DNA of 64,000 bases, taken from Panicum virgatum (Eukaryota > Streptophyta > Magnoliopsida > Poales > Poaceae). Every line of letters starts with the position of its first letter. Position 1 is the stretch's first letter. Both the position numbers and the translations under genes were made by a program. Shown here piece by piece: positions 55,684 to 64,000 of this stretch. The notes under the pieces are model-generated. The model was not told the DNA's origin. It ran no database searches and saw nothing but the letters and a program-made list of their open reading frames with translations. The stretch covers positions 45,710,930-45,774,929 of the forward strand of contig NC_053148.1 of assembly GCF_016808335.1 (NCBI RefSeq), given 5' to 3'.

Positions 55684-56399
55684 CGGTCAGGCCATGTGGG
55701 GCTTGGCCATCGCAAGCATGGCGATGATGATAAGGGCGACGCCGAGCAGCAGCAGAGCGTAGGAGAATAAGGCCGCCGGCAGCCCGTCGACGAGGCCAGC
55801 ACCGGCGCGGCCACGAAGAAGTAGCCGGTCCCGTCCACGCCCCTCGCGCGCGGGATGACGCCTTGCTGGTTGCCGTTCCCCACAGCGCCGTTGTCCTCCT
55901 CCCGCAGGAAACGCTCCATCGGTCGGAGCGGGAGCATGGCGATGCCGATGAAGGCGACGCCCAGGAATAGGAGCGCGTAGGCGACGAGGGCCGCGACCGG
56001 CGTGTCCGCGAGGCCGAAGGAGCTCCCAATCACCGGCGCGGCCACGAGGACGTACCCGCACCACGCTATCGCCGCTTCTGGGGCTGAGGAGGCGACCTCA
56101 CGGTGGCTGCCGTTGCCCGGGCCGTCGTTGGCAGCTGCGTGGTGCTCGTTCGCGCGCACGCGCTCCGGAAGTCGAGGCGGGAGCATCGCACGCCAGGTGT
56201 AGGCGACGCCGAGCAGCAGGACCGCGTAGGCGGAGGCGGCCGCCCAGGGCCCGTCGAGGAGGCCGGCGCAGACGGCCGTCACCGGCGCGGCCACGAAGAA
56301 GTAGCCGAGCCAGGGACTCGCGTGAAGGACGGCGGGGACCTCGTGGTGGACGCCGGCGCCGCCGTTCGCCACGGTGCGGTCCTCCGCCGCCGCCTGCAT
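55684..56399 (-). CDS. Membrane protein of three tandem two-helix repeats, frameshifted in repeat 3
   Basis: The start ATG is at 56399 (MQAAAEDRTVANGG). Three related units follow: unit 1 with GYFFVAAPVTAVCAGLLDGP and YAVLLLGVAYTWRAMLPPR; unit 2 with GYVLVAAPVIGSSFGLADTP and YALLFLGVAFIGIAMLPLR; unit 3 with GYFFVAAPVLA, then, in the next frame, GLVDGLPAALFSYALLLLGV and IIIAMLAMAKPHMA with a stop near 55687. Each unit has two hydrophobic helices; units are joined by charged linkers. In the annotated frame translation leaves unit 3 near 55795 and ends at 55605 with an unrelated Arg/Ser-rich tail. Unit 3 is shorter than unit 1 by a non-multiple of three. I do not recognise the family. It could still give a two-repeat protein, or be a young pseudogene. 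Confidence 0.55.
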
Positions 56400-57737
56400 A
56401 GGCTCCTTCGGATGGATCTACGCCGGGAGGAGTCGGAATCGCGCCGTGGGTCGGATGGATCGACGGGAGGGGAGGGGGTCGAAATCGCGCGAAGAACGCT
56501 GCCGGGATGATCAGGTTTCAGAGGAAGAAGGGGAAAGCAGAGTGGGGAACGCCGTGCCGGGCATATAGTTCACTGATCACTGGGCCCAAAGCCAGCATAT
56601 AGTTCACGCACTCGCTGAGAGCCTGAGAGGCGGGCCGGGCCGGGCAGCCGGTCCACCGACCGTCCACCGCGCCATTTCAAAGTCAGTCTTTCCCGCCTTC
56701 GCCCCGTGCCAAGTCCCAAACCTCAAGTCTTCGAGCTGCCATCCCCTAGTCTCCTCCCTGGCGTTGGCTCCCCGACGAGGCGACGAGGACGGCGCTTGCG
56801 AGCGAAAGAGGGAGGCACGCGACCCCGGTGCTCCTGAACTGATAAGTGCAGCTCGTGTCGGACAAGCGTGCGCCCCACACAGGCACAAATGGCGGCCGGC
56901 GGACGCCTAGCAGTTGCCGAACGGCGGTGGCGCACACGACCTCCTAGATTGTAATCGCTATGTTCGGCTAGTTGTGGTTGGCGACCGTGCTGATTTGTTT
57001 TGAGAGATAAATATTTCTGATTGGTTGATGCTGACTTGGTATGAGAGATAAGTACTGCTGGCTGGTTGGATGACAAGCTAGTCGAACATGGCTGGTTGGA
57101 TGACGAGCTAGCCGAACATAGCGATATCTTCTCCATCTCTCTTAGGTCTCTCCGCATCAAGTCTTTCTGTAGTTGTCCTCTTTCACACCGTTGTGGCTCG
57201 CTGACGAGGATGGCGTAGACGAGAGGGCAAGAGGGGCACGCGGGCTCGGTGCTCGGGCATACGACGAGCGCGATGCATAAATGGACAGCAGACGTGCCTG
57301 TGGAAGACACTGGCATGAATGGCGGCCATCGGAGCGCAGCGGTTTGCGGCCGGCAGCGACGGCGGCATGCGACCTCCTTCCAGGCTGCAATGGTCCCGGT
57401 GATGTTCCTCGTGTGCGGCTTCAACCTCACTGATGAATTTTTTTCCTCCCGTTAGCATTCTCGACCCCGAGCACCTCGCGCTCCAGGCTCCAGCGACAAC
57501 GCCCGCTCCCCTACCGCGTGGTGCCACCGCAGCTCCCCGCCGCTGGGCGTTGCCTCCACCAACGCGTCGTCCACACAGACATTGGCTGTGGCGCGGCCCT
57601 CCATGGCAGACGACAGGCAGGCGAAAGGGCCACCGCAGCCGAGAGGCCGGGTGAGGGAGCGGCGCTCGGCCGCATGCTCATGGTGTCCCGCGAGGGGCTG
57701 CGCCGCGCCGCCGCTGAGAGGCCGCGCGACGGGGACG
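56400..57737. other. Intergenic, GC-rich, with one MITE
   Basis: The 5' flank of the membrane gene is at 56400-56560. Overlapping ORFs on both strands (up to 235 codons at 56723-57430) have no recognised domain and look compositional. Confidence 0.4.
56954..57125. mobile_element. MITE with 18-bp perfect TIRs
   Basis: ATCGCTATGTTCGGCTAG at 56954-56971 is perfectly inverted at 57108-57125. Near the right end a 30-bp unit (GGCTGGTTGGATGAC.AGCT...) is tandemly duplicated at 57060-57119. TSD not clear; possibly hAT-like. Confidence 0.75.
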
Positions 57738-59188
57738 TGAAAGTAATCGGGTGCTCTAGTCTAAGAGGGGGAGGGGGTGAATTAGGCACTAATAAAAACT
57801 TAGACCTATGGCTCCAACTAGTTTGCACAAAACTTAAACTAAAACATACTATCTAAATGTGCAACTAGGTTGTTCTAGTGTGAAACCCCTATCCCAAAAG
57901 AATTTGGCAACCTATAGTCTTTCCTATCAAGAAACTACTCTATGAAAGTAAAGGCATACAAATTGCTAGTATAAAATGCGGAAGCTTAAAGAGCGGGATA
58001 GGAGATAGCAAACTCTTGACGCGGGTGTATCCCGTGGTTCGGTTAGCCACAAAGGCACACCTACATCCACGTTGTTGTAGCACTCACTAAGAGTATTGCT
58101 ACTCGGCCACCAAGTCTCTTCCGTGAACACAATCACGGTCACCTTGGCCCCGGGTTCCACTAAGGAGCTTCTCCACAAAGGATGGGGGTTTCCACGTCCC
58201 CCGCACAAAGATGTCGCCGCTCCACACCAAGTCGGAGGGTCAATGATGTTGCCGGCGAGCTTCACGCTCCAAGGTGCCGGCGCACTAAGCTCTTGTTTTG
58301 GTTCACTAGAGAACCACAGCACAAAGGCTCAAGGCCTTGCAATCACACTCACTAAGAGCTAATCTAGCACTCACACTTTGCTAAGCTAGTGCTATAAGCT
58401 AAGGATATGATCTATGAGCTCTTGTATGGCTTGGAGATGTTTTTGGATGTGTATGAGGTGTCTTGGGACTCCAGCAAGCTTCAAATGGCCGGGGTGAGGT
58501 GTATATATAGGCCACCAAGTCTTGTAGCCGTTGCTCCAACGGTCAGCTGAAAATCTGCGTATGACCGGAAGAACCGATGGCTCTTGGCGGGGTAGCGTCG
58601 GTTCATCCGGTCACTCATAACCCGAAGTAGCCGTTGAAGTCCTGACAGCTGACGCAGAGACCACCGGTTGAACCGATGCTTTGTACCGATGCATCACCGG
58701 TTCAACCGGTGCTTAAGAATCTTCTCCTGGGCGCTGACGTCATTGCACCGATGCAATATTCCGATGCACCATCGGTTCAACCGGTGCTGAAGAAACTTCT
58801 CCTGGGCACTTGACATCGTCTCTGGAACATAGGACGCCCAATGCACCGATGCCCTTTCTTGGACCGTCGGTTCAACCGGGGCCTATAGGCTGACTTGGCT
58901 TCGTTTCCCTTCTGCACCAAAGAACCATGGCGTCGGTTCTTCCGACTACCATCGGATGCTCCGATGCCCATGACGTCGGTTCTTCCGGTGCTCCTGACCG
59001 AAGAGCGGAACCCCCGTAGGGGCAGCCCTTCGGGCCTTGCTACGCCTATCTTCTCTTTCTCTTTGTCATCACTTGAATCTAAAAGCCTGAGAATGATCAT
59101 CTTAACAATCATATTAGTCCAAGTGTTGTGTTGTCATTCGATCACCAAAATCACTCGAAATGGCATAAAAGGTGCCATGTTCGTTACA
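57738..59188 (-). repeat. 3' LTR of element B
   Basis: 1451 bp, TG...CA. On plus it runs from TGAAAGTAATCGGGTGCTC to ATGTTCGTTACA, followed by ATCTCCCCCTTTTT (polypurine tract complement). It has an exact iteron ACCGGT-TCA-ACCGGT at 58696-58710, several one-base-off copies (58661 and 58768 regions) and a TATA box at 58502-58509 (minus). Confidence 0.9.
58696..58710. repeat. Iteron in element B 3' LTR
   Basis: Exact double ACCGGT with TCA spacer, the reverse complement of the TGA-spaced copy in element A. The matching copy in the 5' LTR is at 63555-63569. Confidence 0.9.
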
Positions 59189-60735
59189 ATCTCCCCCTTT
59201 TTGGTGATTAATGACAACACAATCAAAGCAAGCATGAATTTGCATAAATTGACAAATTTAACCACTAGATACCAAAAAAACCGCTTACGCTTGCTTGGAT
59301 GTTTACCATCATCCAATGATGACTTGGCCTCCCCCTAAAACCATGATTCCCCCTTTGATCCTCCCCCTATGTTGCTACTTCTCCCTCATGACTTGATTCA
59401 CTTAGGTATTTCTCCCCCTTTGGGATATGCTTCTCCTCCTTGAGAAAATACCTTGCTTTGTTCCACATTTCTCCCCTTTTGGAATCAAATCACCTAAAAG
59501 GTCTTGCTCCAACAAAGGTCTTGCAAAACAATATAGCTTAAGAGAAGATTAGTAGCTTAGAGAGTTAGTTCCATGACTCATGATCCAAAAGTATGATATC
59601 AATGAAGATACCAATTGAAAATTTACTATGGTGGATCACAAAATCACGAAACTAGCATGACATGAGCTAAGCTTTCCATAAGTATTGTGCACAAAATGAT
59701 AATGTGAAAATCAAGTGCACAACTGAAAGTAATAACTAAAAAGCTTAGATCATATCATGCACGGAGGTAGCTCTAAAGTAAATAGGATATGACAAAGATA
59801 CCAATTTAATTAGTTTAGAACCTTGCATACCTCCGGGGGTTAACTTTGTTTACCTTGTATGTACCAAAAGAAAGTGACTTGCAACCAATTGAAAGTCTTT
59901 AAACAAGAAGCACTTGGTACACCAAGGTTAAGCAAATGTATGAGCACATAGCCTACGAACATAGATATGAGCATTTAAGTTCAATAGAGCATGGCTCAAT
60001 ATGCATGAAAGCACAATTTATTTAACCACTCTTAGAGAGTTATTTGTTCACATTGATCGTGAGAAACATTCTCTTAGAGTGTTAACTCCACGTGAGACTA
60101 CAAAAAATAAACTTGAAAACATGTTAGTCTCAAAATCACAAGCCATAGGATGAACTCCCCCTAAATGTGTGCAATTAGTGTTTGAATCACCAAGCAAATG
60201 TATGCACATTAATTTTGACACAATTAGGAAGTTTACCCTATAGCTTGTGTTCGTGGTACACATATGAAATACATACCTCATGAAGTCCATGTACCATGAA
60301 TGGTGACTTTGTGTACCTTTCTACACACTTATCAAACCATATAGGTTGCTCATGGGTTAGAGTCATGACATAAGCAACCAACCATATATAATACTAGGTG
60401 ATGCAATGCAAACAACCTAGCAAGAGCAATGGAGCTACTTGATACTTGAATTGAAAAAATTTTTAGCTACCATTACCTTATGGGGGGACTTGGGCAACAA
60501 ATGTCCAAGTTGTGAGCTTAGCTTCTTTGGCTTGAACCTTCACTTCAACTTGTGAGCTAAGCATCCAAATCCCCCGAAGCCATTCTTGGGCTTCAAGTCT
60601 CCTTTGGAACCCACACCATTTGAGGCCCCTTCATATTGATGATGACATCTTTGGGCACCCAAATGGGGCGGTTCCAACTCCTTTCTTGCTTCCCAACCTT
60701 GTGAGCAACCACCTTGCCATTTGTTTTCCTCTTGA
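59189..60735 (-). other. Non-coding tail of element B
   Basis: No pol or other ORF with a domain. Several CCCCCT-type tracts (purine tracts on the coding strand) lie near 59330-59365, as in element A. Confidence 0.6.
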
Positions 60736-62465
60736 TCACATAGGAGGTGCTATTGTTTTTGTTCCTACGGTTGGGCTTGGTGTAGATGAGAGAACTTTTG
60801 ATTTCTTCTTATTCTTCTCATCCGAAAGCTTCTTTTTTGGTTGAGGACACTTGTTGGACTTGTGGCCTTCTTTGTGGCACTTAGAGCAAGTCACGGTGGA
60901 CCCCTTCTCAAGCTTCTTCACCATGTTCTCACGGTTATCTTGAGAAGGTTGGAAATTGCTCTCCATGCCTTTGCCCTTCAATCTATACAAGTCCTTCATG
61001 AGTCTTTCCATTTCTTACTTGAGCTCATCATTCTCCTTGGCAATGAGATCATCACAAGATTCTACAACAACATTCTCATTGCATCTTTCATTGCAAGGGC
61101 TAGAGCAAGAATCATCAATTAAATCAATGCAAGAAGTTGAAGCATCTACCCTAGAGATAGGAATTGCACAAGGGATAATTTGCTTCATTTCCAAAGAGTC
61201 ATTAGTATCATTAATGCTCTCAAATTTTAATTTGAGCTCTTCATGCTCCTTACTAAGCAAATTGAATTTGCACATCAAATCTTCAAAGTTTGTAGTAAGA
61301 GAAGCATTTAGATCTTTGAGAGCACTATGGTTTTTAATTTCTTTTGATTGTTTCTTAATGACTTTTTGGTGCTCATGAACAAGGTCAAGAAGTTCATCAA
61401 TTGAAGGAGAATCAGAGTCATCATCACTTACATCGCTATTCATACCTTTGGCCATAAGGCAAGTGTTTGATGATGATCCGAAGTTGGTGCGGGTGGTGAA
61501 TCTCTTGCTTGATTCATCGCTTGAGCTAGCACTTGATTCTTCTCCACCACTAACCCATTCACCAAATATGGCAAATGATTCATGCTTGGGCTTTTTCTCC
61601 TTCTTTTGCTTGTTCTTTTTGAACTTCTTCTCAACCTTCATAAGTTGGTGGTGAGGCCCATCTTTGAGGAAGACCACATACCCCATGGTGTTAATTTTCT
61701 TCAAGCATTTGTTCATCTTCTTTACTTGCTTGTAAAGGTAGGGGTTCATTGGCTCTTGATCATCACTTGAGGAGCTTCTTGCTTCCTCTTCTTCCTCATC
61801 ACTTGAGCTACCTTTGATGGCCATCTTCTTCAATTTTTTGACTTACTTGCATGCAAGTGCACTTTATGTTGGTGAAGAAGGTGGCGCTCTTGGCTTGATA
61901 TCATGGCATAGCTCATGGGCGATCACCTTGTTTAGGACTTTGTTTGGTGTCATTGTTGTGAGATCTTTCTCATATAGAATTGTTGTCACCAAATCATAGT
62001 CCGGCCTTCGAAGTGAGTGAAGGATCTTGCAAATGAGTTCCAAATCTTTAATTTTCTTCACATCTAAAGAGTTAATCTCATTCACAAGAATATTCAACCG
62101 TGAGTACATAGTTTCGGCATTTTCATGATCAAGTTGCTTGAAACTATTAAGTTTATTAATGAGAACATGATATTTTCATTTGCAACATCTTTTGTGCCTT
62201 CATGGTTCTCACTAATAGTTTTCCATAAAACATTATCATTTTCACAAGCAAACACACGGTTGAATACATTTTCACCAAGAGAGTTTAAAATAGCACACTT
62301 GGCTATAGCATCATATTGCCTCTCTTGTTGATTAGTGCTTTTGGTTCTTTCACTAGTAACTCTCCAAACATTTAGGCCCTTTGCTTGGAGGTGTGATTGC
62401 ATTAGAATCTTCCATCGTTGGAAGCCCGTGCCATCAAAACGTGGAGGAGGTCCTAGAGAATCCAT
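60736..62465 (-). pseudogene. Gag of element B, intact zinc knuckle, few breaks
   Basis: It starts MDSLGPPPRFDGTGFQRWK at 62465 and passes through NVLWKTISENHEGTKDVANE. It shifts near 62150, then reads RLNILVNEINSLDVKKIKD and ILHSLRRPDYDLVTTILYEK. A TAA at about 61842 replaces the Gln present in element A (CAA). The third open part (61833-61015) is a Ser/Asp-rich and coiled-coil segment ending at another TAA where A has CAA. The last part (61011-60736) carries CSKCHKEGHKSNKC, a perfect CX2CX4HX4C knuckle, and a Lys-rich tail. It lacks only a few changes from being open. Role: capsid-like assembly and RNA binding. Confidence 0.82.
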
Positions 62466-62574
62466 CCTTTCCCCCTAAGAGAGCTAACTCACTAGGCGGT
62501 GAAGCCTACCGATCTAATGAGCCGGTAAACACAAATTTGCCAATAGAATTGGCTTTGTTTGTGAGACAAGTGAG

Positions 62575-62593
62575 TCCCGGCTCTGATACCAAT
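62575..62593 (-). promoter_or_regulatory. Primer binding site of element B (initiator tRNA-Met)
   Basis: On the minus strand the LTR end TTTCA is followed by ATTGGTATCAGAGC, complementary to the 3' end of plant initiator tRNA-Met, the usual primer for copia reverse transcription. Confidence 0.88.
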
Positions 62594-64000
62594 TGAAAGT
62601 AATCGGGTGCTCTAGCCTAAGAGGGGGAGGGGGTGAATTAGGCACTAATAAAAACTTAGACCTATGGCTCCAATTAGTTTGCACAAAACTTAAACTAAAA
62701 CATACTATCTAGATGTACAACTAGGTTGTTCTAGTGTGAAACCCCTATCCCAAAAGAGTTTGGCAACCTATAGCCTTTCCTATCAAGAAACTACTCTATG
62801 AAAGTAAAGGCATACAAATTGCTAGTATGAAATGCGGAAGCTTAAAGAGTGGGATAGGAGATAGCAAACTCTTGACGCGGGTGTATCCCGTGGTTCGGTT
62901 AGCCACAAAGGCACACCTACATCCACGTTGTTGTAGCACTCACTAAGAGTATTGCTACTCGGCCACCAAATCTCTTCCGTGAACACAATCACGGTCACCT
63001 TGGCCCCGGGTTCCACTAAGGAGCTTCTCCACAAAGGATGGGGGTCTCCACGTCCCTCGCACAAAGATGTCGTCGCCGCTCCACACCAAGTCGGAGGGTC
63101 GATGACGTTGCCGGCGAGCTTCACGCTCCAAGGTGCCGGCGCACCAAGCTCTTGTTTTGGTTCACTAGAGAACCACAGCACAAAGGCTCAAGGCCTTGCA
63201 ATCACACTCACTAAGAGCTAATCTAGCACTCACACTTTGCTAAGCTAGTGCTATAAGCTAAGGATATGATCTATGAGCTCTTATATGGCTTGGAGATGTT
63301 CTTGGATGTGTATGAGGTGTCTTGGGACTCCAGCAAGCTTCAAATGGCCGGGATGAGGCGTATATATAGGCCACCAAGTCTTGTAACCGTTGCTCCAACG
63401 GTCAGCTTAAAATCTACGTATGACCGGAAGAACCGATGCCTCTTGGCGGGGTAGCGTCGGTTCATCCGGTCACTCATAACCCGAAGTAGCCGTTGAAGTC
63501 CTGACAGCTGACGCAGAGACCACCGGTTGAACCGATGTTTTGTACCGATGCATCACCGGTTCAACCGGTGCTTAAGAATCTTCTCCTGGGCGCTGACGTT
63601 ATTGCACCGATGCAATACTCCGATGCACCATCGGTTCAACCGGTGCTGAAGAAACTTCTCCTGGGCACTTGACATCGTCTCTGGAACATAGGACGCCCAA
63701 TGCACCAATGCCCTTTCTTGGACCGTCGGTTCAACCGGTGCCTATAGGCTGACTTGGCTTCATTTCCCTTCTGCACCAAAGTACCATGGCGTCGGTTCTT
63801 CCGACTACCATCGGATGCTCCGATGCCCATGGCGTCGGTTCTTCCGGTGCTCTTGACCGAAGAGCGGAACCCCCGTAGGGGCAGCCCTTCGGGCCTTACT
63901 ACGCCTATCTTCTCTTTCTCTTTGTCATCACTTGAACCTAAAAACCTGAGAATGATCATCTTAACAATCATATTAGTCCAAGTGTTGTGTTGTCATTCGA
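62594..64000 (-). repeat. 5' LTR of element B (outer ~45 bp off-window)
   Basis: Same text as the 3' LTR; 1407 of about 1451 bp are inside the window. Exact iteron at 63555-63569. TATA box at 63361-63368 (minus). Confidence 0.9.

Larger units (their letters stand above)
57738..64000 (-). mobile_element. Element B: gag-only LTR retrotransposon, same family as A, 5' LTR cut by window edge
   Basis: On the minus strand: 5' LTR (64000 to 62594, about 45 bp outside the window), intact PBS, gag, non-coding tail, polypurine tract, 3' LTR (59188-57738). No pol is seen. The two LTRs are very similar: by eye about 14 substitutions in the first ~560 bp, all transitions, plus one 3-bp indel. The insertion is therefore recent compared with A. 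The TSD cannot be checked because the outer end lies off-window. Confidence 0.9.

Noticed and set aside
56723..57430. 235-codon minus ORF
   Set aside because: GC-rich; it overlaps other ORFs, crosses the MITE at 56954-57125 and has no recognisable domain.
1..64000. CRISPR array, tRNA, rRNA or known plant miRNA precursor
   Set aside because: No regular repeat-spacer array; no tRNA T-arm box pattern or rRNA text; I looked for conserved miRNA cores such as those of miR156, 166, 172, 319 and 396 and found none.

Overview
This is nuclear DNA from a grass (Poaceae), probably a panicoid. Evidence: a GC-rich grass-type ALOG transcription-factor gene; a Stowaway element with the CTCCCTCCGTTC terminus; several 'GGGCCTTGTTTGG' and 'GGCCCCGTTT' MITE-like repeats; and a dense, nested mix of Ty1/copia-like, CACTA and LINE elements. 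There is no bacterial, organellar or viral signal. I cannot name the species from the sequence.

Layout. 1-10170 is a left-truncated, pol-less LTR retrotransposon (called RE1 here): a gag-like frame, an accessory ORF, then a 3' LTR (6971-10170) that is split by a solo LTR (8621-9849, TSD CTTAC). 10171-11848 is a copia remnant on the minus strand, cut just before its protease. 11849-20306 is intergenic: MITEs, a duplicated segment around a truncated TIR element (13910-14826), and a 3.3-kb solo LTR with a perfect TSD (15460-18762, TTATT). 20307-27845 is a second, shorter solo LTR split by a 7.07-kb CACTA transposon (20571-27640, TSD ATA) with a decayed TNP2/TNPA-like gene pair. 29064-30618 holds the only convincing intact host gene, an ALOG (G1-like/LSH) nuclear protein on the minus strand, with a TATA box, a probable leader intron and short uORFs. 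30619-37772 is intergenic with foldback elements. 37773-44081 is a complete gag-only copia-like retrotransposon (element A, plus strand). 44082-57737 contains a decayed multi-pass membrane pseudogene (46420-47463), several MITEs, a 5'-truncated L1-type LINE inside a Stowaway MITE (50090-53504), and a membrane-protein gene made of three repeats with a late frameshift (55684-56399). 57738-64000 is element B, a second gag-only member of the element A family on the minus strand; its 5' LTR runs to the window edge.

How it works together. Apart from the ALOG gene, and perhaps the triple-repeat membrane gene, the coding sequence belongs to mobile elements, almost all of them broken or non-autonomous. 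Elements A and B lack pol in the same way, keep gag and priming/packaging signals, and would need enzymes supplied in trans. The most unexpected pattern is a short iteron, two ACCGGT palindromes separated by exactly 3 nt (9-bp pitch). It is scattered through RE1 (11 exact copies) and also lies in the U3 regions of elements A and B, but was not seen elsewhere in the window.
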